From NCBI GenBank assembly GCA_037355855.1, contig CM074765.1, positions 248,001 to 312,000 on the forward strand: DNA of 64,000 nucleotides. The letters run 5' to 3'. Below the pieces are notes generated by a model that did no database searches, was not told the DNA's origin, and saw only the letters and a program-made list of their open reading frames with translations. The position numbers and the translations under genes are program-made. This document shows, in pieces, positions 23,028 through 33,921 of this stretch. This DNA is from Pseudo-nitzschia pungens (Eukaryota; Bacillariophyta; Bacillariophyceae; Bacillariales; Bacillariaceae). Position 1 is the stretch's first letter; each line of letters starts with the position of its first letter.

Positions 23028-26000
23028 ATCTTTAGTAGGGAAACAATGTTTGCGAATTTTATGAGTTTTGCTCTCGGGAGATGTGAGAGAAGCGCTGAGA
23101 GAAAGATGTTGCTATTTGCTATCGACTCGAACTCATGAAGTAGCACGGATTCCTACTCCGGCAATCAATTGATTGATTGATATCGATTCAGCGACACGTA
23201 TTTGTGCAATAGAGGATGCCGCACCGGTATGTGAAAAATAGATGTATCAAACAACGCGAAAGGTCCTTTGAAGACTGATAGTCAAATATGAGCGTTTCAC
23301 CAACAACGAAACCTTTGGTACCGTATGTGCGATTCCGTAGCAGCGTAAGGTTATGAGAAAAGAATTATGAAAATATTTTTTGGTAAGGCTTAGTAAGACC
23401 TTATTTATTTGCATCATGCGAATGGTTTTTCATCCGAACGCAACATCCACTGCGGCGCCCGAATGAAGAAAAAGACATTTGTGATAAAAAAAAATACTAC
23501 TGCTTCTTAAGCGCGTAGTTCCAATCAGTTTCTTGAAGACCAACCCGCGGCAGCAGTAAAAGTAGAAAACTGCCGCAGGTGTTTTGGTTGGTCAGCCCCG
23601 AATCCATCTGCTGTGACTTCCAAAACGCATCTGCCTAGAGTTCAATTCAAAGTGTCGGAATGATCATTTCTGGGGCGAGTGAGCGAAGGCAATTTTGAAA
23701 TGAAGAAATTACTTAGTGCTTGAGAACCTTCAAAACACCTGTGTTGATCCAAAGGAACACAAGGAATGCAACCAGTTCGCTCTTTGCAGCGAAAGAAAGT
23801 CAAGGAATAAATTCATTGCAGCAAGAGAAGGTTTGAAGAAGTTTAAGTAACCAACCAAAAATTTCATGTTTGTAAAAAATGAGCGCGGAAACCGCAAATG
23901 GTAGGAACGAGCAGCTTGCACGTGTATGAAACAATGCAATTAATGAACCCGTCTGAATAGACCAATGACAATGCCCAACGGACTTCAATTGATAAAATGG
24001 TCCCAAACGGAATCTTAAGTAGAAATTTAGAACCCAAAAAAAATCAGCAGATGAAACTTTGCCATGGCGTCACAGGTCCCATTTTGATATTTCGAGACGT
24101 CAATGCATGTAAGGTTACCCTATGATGCCAGCGACGAACAAAAATTGAAAACGTGTACGTATATACCTAAGGTCTTACTGAATTGCAGAGTTCCCCAATG
24201 CGGAGTCACACCAAAAAAATTCTACTTAGTTTACACCCGTTCACCAATTTCTTATTTAAGCTGACGACCCCTTCGCTTGGAATCATTTCTGGAAGAGGCT
24301 TATGAAGTGGTTTCTGGAGACACGGGGAGAGCGAAGGTTGTAGAAACTACGACCAGAAGCTCTCCAATGCGGAAGACCGTACACGTCAGGTCATTGAAGA
24401 CTTCCGATTGTTGTTGTGGTCCCGTCATGGAGATAAAAAAATTCTGATAAAATTATTACTTCATCAATTAGCAGAGGTTCAACCGAGGGAGAGTGTGTTA
24501 TTCATCCTGCCTTCTTCTGCTGGAAGATACAATTGGTGGCATTGCTTGAATTGATTGAGAAATAGAGAACGTTATTGCAACAATTTTACACTGGACTATC
24601 AGAGTGGCACTAGTGTTTTCTCTCTACCGTACTAGTAGAACTGGAAGATACAACAACATCTACTCTACTACTACTACTATTATTTGGTGTAGTGGAATTT
24701 ATTCCTACTACTAGTAAGTGAATGTGCTGTTTTGGAAAAACCCATTGCAGTAACAAAGACTTGACTTGTAAATATCCCAACAACAGGTGTTCTACTTTGG
24801 GATATTGGGACATGCTCCTACTGCTGCTGTACGATCGGTTATTCTCAAAATTGGGAATCCTGGCTTGGAATTCTTTCTGTCTACTTCTTGACTGTGTACG
24901 AGTACTTCTTTGTGATTGAAGATAGGAATCTTGAAGTGTGATAATTTAATTATCACTAAAACTCAAAGTTGACTGCTCTCACTAGAGAGTGTGCAATCAT
25001 ATGATCTACAACTTCAAAAGTTCAATCTAATAAGATTGTTAGCAATTGAAAGTCATCATGCTGCAACTTAAATGTGAAATACCAAACCTCTACCAATATT
25101 TAATGCCATGTAAAACACAATATGTAGGAAGACCAAAAAAATGTAGCTACTGCTATTTTCAATGAGGAGTGTCCCAAATCGATGGTGCTGACTCTTTTTT
25201 AAAATTTAATCTCTCAATATTTGACTTGATCATATTATTTTTGATAGCCTGCTGGTGCACACATGACATGAACAAATTTGACCTAACGTTTTTACAAGTT
25301 ATACTGGCATCACTCAGAATTATCTTTCAGGCTCCTGGAGTTTCTTCTGAAATCAATACTCACTCCTCTTGGTACTAGTAATATTTATGAGGCAAAATTG
25401 ATTGTATATCAACCTGTATTATTTTTTCAACTGACAAATTGTACAGTGTTTCTTTATATTTCAAAAGTAGATGATGTTGAATGGCGTTCATCACCAGTTG
25501 TTGACTTGGTTCAACCTTTTGCATCCTGACACAGTGAATACTATCACCACAACTTCACTATAAGAATAAAATCACCAATATGAATGGGTCACCCAGCGGC
25601 AAGATGCTCCTCTTGCCGTATTCATCGATTGTCCTCTTTTCGACTACACTTATTCTTGTTGGAGAGCCAAGCAATGTACGAACTCCAATTGTTTCGGATC
25701 GGGGTCGCTCCACAGAAGTGAGAACATCAGAAGATAATTTTTCTTGCATAACCCGAATGCGAAAGAAATAATAATATTAATAATAATATGGATACTAGAT
25801 ACGTCAACCTTGATGAGACACACGATAGCTATTCGGGGGGAATACAATTTCTAAGAGCGAGCGTTCATGTAAGGATCGCAAAAGTCTCTAAACCATTTGA
25901 TTCCATTCCTGGGTGATTAGTCAACATGTTATCGCGATGTTATCGCAAAGTTATCGAAATAATCATAATGAGAGACATAGAACCTGGTTTCTTCTCTCAT

Positions 26001-26337
26001 CGTTGATAGCTTGCGACAAAATGTGCTCTTTGTGCTACGTTCATTGCTTTTCGAATGGCACCAGCGGGACGCATACTTTTGCTTTAACGCACGGAATTGC
26101 CACTCGTCAAGAGATAAATCTCTCCATGACAGAGGAAATAATGCGGTAACTCGTCTTGGATAGTCCGTCGCGAACCTCGTTGTTGACAGGAATCCATTGT
26201 TTGTAACCTTGCACAGTCACCGCCAATTCGGGACTCTGGCACGGCTTGGATCAGGCGAGAGAGGCAAACCGTGAGACAGAGGGCCGTCCAAACATTTACA
26301 CACGTCGCGAACCTTTCAATTCTGTTCTATTCTCCTC
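23028..26337. other. 3.3-kb AT-rich region without genes, containing four stem-loops
   Basis: No credible coding frame on either strand. Stem-loops are visible at 23538-23593, 24326-24365, 24771-24806 and 25580-25625. This could be remnant mobile DNA or non-coding RNA; see findings. Confidence 0.55.
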
Positions 26338-27051
26338 TCAAAAGAGCCGTCCGCTCGGAATCGAATTGGCGGCCATTTGCGCCCGCAGCAGGTCCTTGGT
26401 GATGGTGATGAGCAGCAAAAAGAAACAAGCCACAAAAACTGCCTCGAACAATTCGTAGTCCGTCTTGACGAGGCGGGCAAACTTTCCAAAAAACGAATCA
26501 TCGTCGTCCTCGTATGCATCGGGATCGAAAAAGGGCTTGTCCAGAAAGGCGTCGATCTTGTCGAGGACCGGCATCGGTACCGTTTTGGCGTCCTTCTCCG
26601 GGGTCTCCTGCCCGAGTACGCTGCCCGGGCTGTTGCCCTTGAAGATGGCATCGACGAGGTCCTTCGATTCGGTGCCGGATCCGGAGTCGGTGGTGGTTGG
26701 TGAGTCGTCGTCCTTTTTGTCCGTTGTGGTTGTGGCAGTCTCGATGGGGAGCTCCTCTCGCTCGGTTTCGTCGTCTCCCGAGGTGCGGCTCATCCGTTGG
26801 CAAGTACGACGATTTGTGATGGGAGACGTCGGGGAGAATTTTTGGGTCGGTATGTGGACCGATGCGACGACGAATTTCTTCGGCTCGGGGACAACAAGGG
26901 CGTTCACTGTTGTCATCGTGACCGCCGAAGCGCAGGTCACTACGAGCCTTGCCATCCACGAGGTGCGAGACGGAAGATCCCTTTCCGTCATCTGTCGTCG
27001 CTTTCTCTTCCGTTTTATCACGGATCTATTTCCTTTCGAGACAACGACCAT
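26338..27051 (-). CDS. Hypothetical membrane protein, possibly plastid-targeted
   Basis: 237 residues from the ATG at 27051; the ATG at 26955 (MARLVVTCASAVTMTT) would expose a signal-peptide-like start ending NALVVPE. The middle is acidic and Thr/Ser-rich (ETATTTTDKKDDD). The C-terminal part has IDAFLDKPFFDPDAYEDDDD, SFFGKFARLVKTDYELFEAV and one membrane helix (about 205-224, VACFFLLLITITKDLL). Layout resembles the small plastid membrane proteins at 8.7 and 31.4 kb, but the junction is Leu rather than Phe, so plastid import is uncertain. No family recognised. Confidence 0.7.
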   Translation of the reverse strand: MVVVSKGNRSVIKRKRKRRQMTERDLPSRTSWMARLVVTCASAVTMTTVNALVVPEPKKFVVASVHIPTQKFSPTSPITNRRTCQRMSRTSGDDETEREELPIETATTTTDKKDDDSPTTTDSGSGTESKDLVDAIFKGNSPGSVLGQETPEKDAKTVPMPVLDKIDAFLDKPFFDPDAYEDDDDSFFGKFARLVKTDYELFEAVFVACFFLLLITITKDLLRAQMAANSIPSGRLF

Positions 27052-28338
27052 CCTTTACAAAATTGTGCCGAAAATGTCTTGCGGTGATTAGTGTATGAAT
27101 TAGTATTACTGGTAGATTCGATCCAGAAGGCAAGTCGGTAGTTTATCGATTCAACCCAATTCTTACATTCATCGGTGTGAAGATGATGTCATTGTTGTGG
27201 AGAAAGAAAAGTTCTTCCTAACCTTAATAATCTTACCGCAAGATTCTTACCAATCGGTGACGAAGTCCATCGTGTGTTCAACACGCAATGGATCAGAAGA
27301 TCTTCTTTCTCGAATTACTTCTATTACTAAGGTTTACGTATTATTTTTTCATCATCGAAGCGTTTCTTTCGCGGAAGAAAAAAATCACATAAGGTCCTTC
27401 CGTCGTCTCTCACAGTGGAAGCCATCAGGCTCCAGTTTTCCAAAGCTATCATGTGAGGTACGTACTATGATTACGTACGGTACGTTTGAGTGTATTTGTG
27501 TATTTCATGAATCATTCATTCACGACAATAAAAATGAGACATCAAAAATTTGAGTGCGTAAGCAACATGCCATAATTTTTATCACCACTTTTTATCTCTC
27601 AGCACTATCGCGTCTAGAAATTCCGCGATCGATAGTCGACTGGTCCTATTCTAGTGCGGATATGTCTTAGTCCAACATTTAACCTTTCTGAAAGAGCTAG
27701 AAAAAGATCTTGGTCACAAACTTCCACGGAAACCAATAAATGATTACAGTGGAAGCATCTGATAAAATCTTTTGTCAAACCCACGTGGACTTTATGGACA
27801 CACTTGTTCTATTGCCGCTGCCCAACACTTAATGAAAGAATTAATCGTTGTTTGCTTCGACTCGTTTCCGTCCCAGCAAGTGCGTGCCAATGTATTTTCG
27901 GTCGGCAAAAAATTTCAGAATTAATAAGATCTACTGCAGGGATGGTACAAGTACCAGCACAAGTACTTGTACTCATCGGCATGCCGTTTCGACGGTTTCA
28001 TCGAATCTCTTTGTCTCACGGCCGGGCTCTTGTGTCGATACTATCGGACTTGCAGCACGGTATAGGGGACTTGCTCTCCAGCTGAAAATCGAATGACATT
28101 TCTCGTGAACCCGGGATCGTTCTCGGTCGGGACAACGAACGATTATTTCGAAACCCTTCACCGCAAAGGATCAGCTCGGTCTTCATATTTTCCTCTGTTC
28201 AAAAAATGATAGCGAGTCCCTGTCACACACTTTGCAACACACTAACGTATAACGGACCAACCTCAAAATAGAAGCATTCCTCATTGAACACAACAAGAAT
28301 AGAGACAATCACGGAGCGAACAAATTTCGAGTGCAGAG
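27052..28338. other. Intergenic, divergent promoters
   Basis: Lies between the minus-strand 26.3-kb gene and the plus-strand 28.3-kb gene. Contains GTACGTAC/GTACGGTAC words near 27458-27485. Nothing else supported. Confidence 0.5.
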
Positions 28339-30969
28339 ATGCCGCTGAAAAATCTCAGAAAGAACCTGAAGACCCGGCTTGCCGTTGCGAAGAAGAAGCT
28401 GAGCAACCATGAGAGGGAGAAAAAGCACAAGAAAAACAACCACTGCAACACCAGCGACGATGAGAGCGAAAACTCTGTGATCTACGAAGACATCCACATG
28501 AGCACCGACTACCTAGATAACGCGCGGAAGCCCTGGTCGGTGGACTGGGAGAATGAGTTGATATCAAACCAATCCCAGGACCAACAAGACATGTCCTCGG
28601 CGGGAGCACCGACCGCACACTCACGCCAATCGCGAGTATCCATGTCCTCTGCGGGAACCCTCTTCACCGGAACCAATTACATGATCAGCGAACACACCAT
28701 TGACCGGGAAGGTGACGGCAGCAGCCAATCCAGCGACGATCGGAACAAATTGGGAATCCCGCCCCAGTTTGCAACCGCACGCCAGGCCGCTTTCATCAAA
28801 CAGAAGCAACATGCGAAACGGGACACCATCATGTCCGTCGCAGACTCCAGATCTTCGATGCCGAGACCCTCCACGAACTCACTCTCGATCATCGGCAAGA
28901 TCGCACAGATTTTCCCCAGCGACCGCTCCGTTTCTACACACACTAACAGCTTCGAAGACGTGTGGTCCGCCGAACACTCCAAGCATTCGATAGCGGGACA
29001 ATCCACGAGCTCCGTCCCGAAATCCTACGCATTGCCGGCATCCTTTCAGCGACCACCCCGCCCTCCCAGCACCCCACAGTCGGTCCACTCGGGAGCGCCG
29101 GTGTCCACCATTCACCCGCAACCGAACAGTGGCACCTGTTCCATCTCCGCGTGCACCATCCCCCAGGAGCTCCAGCAGCAGCAGAAGCAACAGCAACAGG
29201 AACAGCAGGCCCCCAAGAAGAAGACCACCCACCGCTCCGCCGCACCACACCGCTTCAAGAACCTCGCTACCTCCCAGAGCACCATGGGTTCGAAACCACC
29301 GCTCAATCCCCGTTTTAGCCGCTCCCGTCTCGCCTCCCAGAGAACCCTACAAACGGACACTTCGGAAGCCGAGTCAGCGGCCGCAAAACCCCGACGCTCC
29401 CAGCACACGGTGTACTCGGCACCGGTGGCGTCTTCCAAGCAGCGTCGCTCCGACAAAACCATCGTGTCGTTGCCCGCGAAAATGGACAAGAAAGCCAGGA
29501 AGAAGAAGAAGAAGAAAAAGGACCAGAACGAGGACCAGAAAGAGCAAGAATTGACGTCGCAATTCGACGCGGAACTCCAAAACTTATTGGAGCACGTGGG
29601 CACCAACCACGGTGTGAGCTCGACGTCGATGAACAAGGGTCGCAGCAGATCTAGATCTCCGGAAAGGAAAGTGAGAAGCGGTTCTAAAAAGCCAGAGAGT
29701 CGATCTAGGAGTAAATCCGCGGTTTCGGACAAGCGATCCAGAAGCAGCTCCAAGGTCACGGAGAGACGAGGCAGAAGCAGATCCGAAAAGCCAGAGAAGC
29801 GGTCGAGAAGCAGCTCAAAGAAGAGAAGCTCCTCTGCGAAACCCGAGAGGCGAGAACGATCTAAAAGCAGGGAGCATCGATCGAAGGACAAATCCAAGGA
29901 TACCGAGAGGAAATCGAGAGACAGATCCAAGAGCAAGGAACGGCGATCGAGAGATAGATCGAAGACTCCAGACAAGCGACGAACGAGAAGCAACTCGAAG
30001 GTTCGCGGCAATTTGTCTCGATCGTCATCCAAGAAACTGCGAGAAGAGCAGAAAAACAACGAGGCCACCTTTGGACTGTCCCAGTCGATGCACGAAGCCA
30101 AGGCAGCAAAAATGGCCAAAAATGCCGGGCTTTCCCAATCTTTGCACGCGAACAAGGGCATGCCGAAGAAGGTTGCAAAGGTGGCACCCAATGGGCTCTC
30201 GCAATCCTTGCACTATGCGCCCCCGAATATGTACCAAGCGCCTCCGCAACCACCGCCCAAACAGAACAAGCACTGGTTCCAGATCGTTCCCAAGACCCCC
30301 ACGTACCAACAAAAGGTAGTAGGCCCGAAGGAAGATCCCCCGGGTATTCCATCCCCCAAGACGCGTCGAAAAATGATCGACCAGCAGCACGGCCATTCCA
30401 CTCCGACGACTCCCAAGCGCTCGAACGCTTCTGGCAAGGACGATTCGAGGGGTTCGTCGAAGCACGATAAGCGGCGGAAACCGAGACGCAACAACTCCGG
30501 CAACGTCGGCTTTGCAGCCCTGGCCCAGGATCCCACCAAGTCACCGCGCCGACGAAAGCGAAACACCGAAGAATCGACTCCCAGGAGCACCCAAGAGGAC
30601 GAAGATAGCCGGACGTCCGAAAGCACGGCCAGCAGCATCCACAGCACTAGCAGCCGCCGGGGACGCAACGAGATCAGCCGGAGCGCTTCCGCATGCAACC
30701 TTCCCTCCAATGCTAGCGTTGCCGAGAGCATCAAGAGCACCAACACCCGGGGAAGTGCCGGCAAGAACACCGGTCCTCCCATGCTCCCGACTATGCGGAG
30801 GAGCAGCAGCGTGAACATCCGGAGAAGGCGGGATCGGAGGGACGATGACAACCAGAGCGTTTCGAATTTCAGCACCGCCAGCAGCATCATCAGCACGAGC
30901 AAGAACGGGAACAACCCGCTGAGGTGGGGCAAGCCGGCTATAAACCCATTTTCTAAGCCACAACAGTGA
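28339..30969 (+). CDS. Ser/Arg-rich disordered protein with GLSQSLH repeats
   Basis: 876 residues, a single long open frame. It begins with a basic helix (MPLKNLRKNLKTRLAVAKKK). Low-complexity parts follow: Gln-rich near 278-291, a Lys run near 385-394, and an RS-type region (about 434-570) of repeated SRS, RSRSKS and DRSKSKE units like those of splicing factors, though no RNA-recognition domain is visible. Three copies of GLSQS(L/M)H lie near 577, 596 and 617. The C-terminal 250 residues are Ser/Arg-rich with SPRRRK and MRRSSSVNIRRR, good kinase substrates. Predicted nuclear or cytoskeletal scaffold; function unknown. Most of the protein should be disordered. Confidence 0.82.
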   Translation: MPLKNLRKNLKTRLAVAKKKLSNHEREKKHKKNNHCNTSDDESENSVIYEDIHMSTDYLDNARKPWSVDWENELISNQSQDQQDMSSAGAPTAHSRQSRVSMSSAGTLFTGTNYMISEHTIDREGDGSSQSSDDRNKLGIPPQFATARQAAFIKQKQHAKRDTIMSVADSRSSMPRPSTNSLSIIGKIAQIFPSDRSVSTHTNSFEDVWSAEHSKHSIAGQSTSSVPKSYALPASFQRPPRPPSTPQSVHSGAPVSTIHPQPNSGTCSISACTIPQELQQQQKQQQQEQQAPKKKTTHRSAAPHRFKNLATSQSTMGSKPPLNPRFSRSRLASQRTLQTDTSEAESAAAKPRRSQHTVYSAPVASSKQRRSDKTIVSLPAKMDKKARKKKKKKKDQNEDQKEQELTSQFDAELQNLLEHVGTNHGVSSTSMNKGRSRSRSPERKVRSGSKKPESRSRSKSAVSDKRSRSSSKVTERRGRSRSEKPEKRSRSSSKKRSSSAKPERRERSKSREHRSKDKSKDTERKSRDRSKSKERRSRDRSKTPDKRRTRSNSKVRGNLSRSSSKKLREEQKNNEATFGLSQSMHEAKAAKMAKNAGLSQSLHANKGMPKKVAKVAPNGLSQSLHYAPPNMYQAPPQPPPKQNKHWFQIVPKTPTYQQKVVGPKEDPPGIPSPKTRRKMIDQQHGHSTPTTPKRSNASGKDDSRGSSKHDKRRKPRRNNSGNVGFAALAQDPTKSPRRRKRNTEESTPRSTQEDEDSRTSESTASSIHSTSSRRGRNEISRSASACNLPSNASVAESIKSTNTRGSAGKNTGPPMLPTMRRSSSVNIRRRRDRRDDDNQSVSNFSTASSIISTSKNGNNPLRWGKPAINPFSKPQQ

Positions 30970-31407
30970 TCGAATTGCAATTGTAGATTGATAACGGGTG
31001 CTACCAAACCCGAATAAAATTAATAGATAGATGGACAATCGCACGTCTCGAACCAAAGCATTTAAAACGAAAATAATATTATGATTTGTCGATACACCCA
31101 TTACCCATTACGTGTACTACTAGAGTAACTCAAATTCAAATAGTATTTCTCTAAGATCAACGCGCTTCGACGCCTGCTCACAACCCCGAAACAGTGTCGG
31201 ATGCAACCAAACCTCCGAAGTACGGAAATAGACACTGAATCAGAAGCCTCGAATAATTTCGAGGATTCTTTCTCGAGACGCCCACACTTCTTGTAGCAAC
31301 GGGCTGCGGATCGATATCTATGCGGACGATGCACTTGCCTGTAATTGAAATCTCGTGGAGTTTCGCATCGACAATCTTATGGCTCCCCAACTCCAAACCT
31401 TTGTGCC
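30970..31407. other. Spacer between convergent genes
   Basis: Contains 3' ends of both neighbouring genes, with AATAAA-like sequences near 31013 (AATAAAATTAATAG). No gene seen. Confidence 0.5.
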
Positions 31408-31905
31408 TCAGAACGGCAGATAAAGTTCCCCGCGGCTGGCCAGGCGGAGGGTTTCGTATCCGTAAGCACCAAACAATCCAGCCAGGGAAACGACTGCCAT
31501 GATGGGTATAAACATGTCTCGTTCGGGTTCTTCCGTCGTTCCTGATACCTGTTGTTGTTGCTGCTGTGCCTTGTTCGATGCCTGCTCTTGAAGGGACCGG
31601 AGCTCGCTGAGTTTTCGGTCGGTCGACTCTACCGAAGGCAACGACGACGACGATGACGCCCCGTCCGTGGAAGTTCCCCATCCATCGTCTTCGTCGTCCC
31701 CACTCGAGGAATATAGCACCGTTGAATAGGCCAGCGTCGAAACAACGGTCTCTGTTGGCTGAGGATGCAATCCGGAAATGGAAGATCGTGTCGGAGATTG
31801 GATCGCGACGAATGCCTCCGATTCAAACGCCCATCCCAGGGACAGAATGGCCAAGAGTGCCCATGAAAGACAACCGGATCCAGTACTGTTATTTCCGAAT
31901 CTCAT
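31408..31905 (-). CDS. Small plastid-targeted membrane protein
   Basis: 165 residues from the ATG at 31905 (MRFGNNSTGSG), chosen because it puts the hydrophobic signal peptide (LSWALLAILSLGWAF) at the N-terminus. The junction SEAFVAIQ fits the ASAFAP plastid rule. A Ser/Asp-rich linker and a Gln run precede RDMFIPIMAVVSLAGLFGAY, one membrane helix near the C-terminus, and the end RGELYLPF. The well-formed C-terminus suggests a conserved plastid membrane protein; no name recognised. A longer frame extends upstream to 32061 but lacks leader character. Confidence 0.8.
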   Translation of the reverse strand: MRFGNNSTGSGCLSWALLAILSLGWAFESEAFVAIQSPTRSSISGLHPQPTETVVSTLAYSTVLYSSSGDDEDDGWGTSTDGASSSSSLPSVESTDRKLSELRSLQEQASNKAQQQQQQVSGTTEEPERDMFIPIMAVVSLAGLFGAYGYETLRLASRGELYLPF

Positions 31906-32818
31906 GCTTCTCCAGGACGGTATTCTCTTTTCTCTTGGTTGGTAATGGCTTCCGTCGTTATGGTAAGCGATTATTGGATCGGTGCATCGACATGAGCTTG
32001 TTCTGTCTTTCGTCTTTAGATTGGAAACGAATGTTCTCGATAGTTTCCCACGCTCCATCACGATCTCTGTTCATACCGTCGCATAGATGACGTAATTGGT
32101 AACTTAGTTGGAGAGTGCGCTCGAAAGTCTTTCTTTTTTTCGAAATACTTTGGATTTTGGATCTTCCCTGAAGATGTAATCGGTATGTACATACCATCTC
32201 GAATCAAAACGGAATTTAGAATCTAGAATCCTAATTTACTTTTTCAATCGGATGAACTTGAAAATCCAAAGATTTGGACGCGGAGGCGAATGCTGGTCGT
32301 GCCACTTCTCGAAGAAACCATCTGGTGTGGGTGAATGAGAATCAATCCATGATGTCACGTTCGGAAGAATGACCCCCAAAAAGTCTGTGTGTCTGGTAAG
32401 GCTACCGGTACCGGTAAGGGTAGCCCCCGTTTCGGTTAGATGGGCTTGTTTTCAAAAACTCGGCGATACATACCGGTACACACACATTCTTCGCTCTCCG
32501 CCATTGGATGAGACTCACTCAGGGATATTATTCTCGTTGTTTGATGCATCTCTTTGACAGCATCGAAGAATTCTCGCAAATCAACGGGCAACAATCCGCG
32601 ACAAAAAGACTTCTCCCAGTCTTTGACATCGACTCGTTGCAACACCCCGAAGATTGCAAACACATATCCATTGATTGATACGAAGTACTTGCTTCTACAG
32701 TCAAATCCGATTCCTCGCATACTCCTGGATCGTATAGAACGGACAACTCGTTTCGTCTATTTGTGCTATTTACAAAACAACAATTTGAAAACAAACACTT
32801 ACACACGATTGATCCATC
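31906..32818. other. Divergent intergenic region
   Basis: Separates two divergent genes for plastid-targeted proteins; shared promoter possible. Contains the tandem palindrome ACCGGTACCGGTAAGG at about 32404-32419 and another TACCGGTACAC at about 32471. Confidence 0.55.
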
Positions 32819-33921
32819 ATGCAACTTCATCGCCTCTCGACAACCATTGCGGTCTTTTGCTGGCTGGGTGTTTCCGCCGTTCTCTCGGAAGGTTTTGCGG
32901 CGAGAACAATCAGCACGCCATCGACGTCCTCGGTGGCCTTTGTTTCGTCGTCGCTGTCGTCGTCGTCGTCGTCCAGGCGACGAACCCTGCCCTCGTCGTC
33001 CACCAAGCGCAACACGATTCTGAACCTGGTCCGTTCCATTCCTTCCGGCGGATCCGCAACCGCAACCGCAACCGCAACGACAACCAGCAGTGACACAGCC
33101 CTGTTTGCCTCGTCCACCGGAGAAGTTGTCAAGTGCCCCTTCACCAAGTTCATGGCGGCCTTTGGATCGGTGTGGGGATCCTTTGGGGTCGTGTACATTC
33201 TGGCCAAGGCCATCACCCGGGTCATGCCGATCGCCCTCGAACCCTTCAAGGCTGGTTCCGCCCTTGGTCTTTTCGCCGCTTCAATGGAGGTACGTATGGT
33301 TGGAGTTTGCGGAACCGTGTACAACGAAACGCACCGTCACGGCACAGCACAAGTGGACGACAGTTGGATGTTTGGACCATTTCCCGTCATGGTTTTGTGT
33401 CTGCATCGGCACGATTCGAGTTTGCCGTTTATCCTTTTGCTGTATTCGTCATGTTCTCATTTCATTATCGATTTCACGACTTTCCTTCGAATACAACAAT
33501 ATGTTTCGATAGTTTGTACACGGCGAGCTGCCTCCTTTTCGCCTACGCCGAGGGCTACAAGGGATTCCACCTCAAATTCGCCCCCCTCTGCGTCAAGCGA
33601 TCCTTCACGCTCCTCATCGGGACGCCACAGGGTAACAACCCCCTCCACTACCTGTTCGCACCACTGTACAGCATGGGATTGTTCCAGGCGACCAAAAAGC
33701 GCATGACCGTCAGCTGGTGCGTGAGCCTCGGCGTGGCATCCGTTGTGGCGGTCGTCAAGCGACTGCCGGCCGCTCCCCGGTGCATACTGGACGCCGGCGT
33801 GGTGGTGGGACTGACCCTGGGGTCGGCCAGCATCCTCTACCACTACGCGAGGTCCATCCTCACGGGAAAGCTCCCCGACATCGATGCCTGCCTCCCGGCG
33901 GCCAAGCCGGCGGCGAACTAA
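32819..33921 (+). CDS. Plastid-targeted multi-helix membrane protein, two exons
   Basis: Exon 1 starts at 32819 (MQLHRLSTTIAVFCWLG) with a signal peptide and the junction SEGFAARTI (ASAFAP-like). Exon 2 ends at 33921 and encodes LLFAYAEGYKGFHLKFAPL, LFAPLYSMGLFQATKKR and two or three more helices. My frame-consistent model uses a donor at 33319 and the acceptor ending at 33512, giving 302 residues. The better-looking donor GAG/GTACGTATG at 33290 needs the acceptor ending at 33420 to stay in frame. The EGYKGF signature occurs in hypothetical membrane proteins of algae and bacteria, by recollection. Function unknown; likely plastid envelope or thylakoid. Confidence 0.8.

Noticed and set aside
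29112..30191. 359-codon minus-strand frame, Phe/Leu/Ser-rich
   Set aside because: Shadow of the RS-repeat gene; the apparent repeats follow from its Ser/Arg codons.
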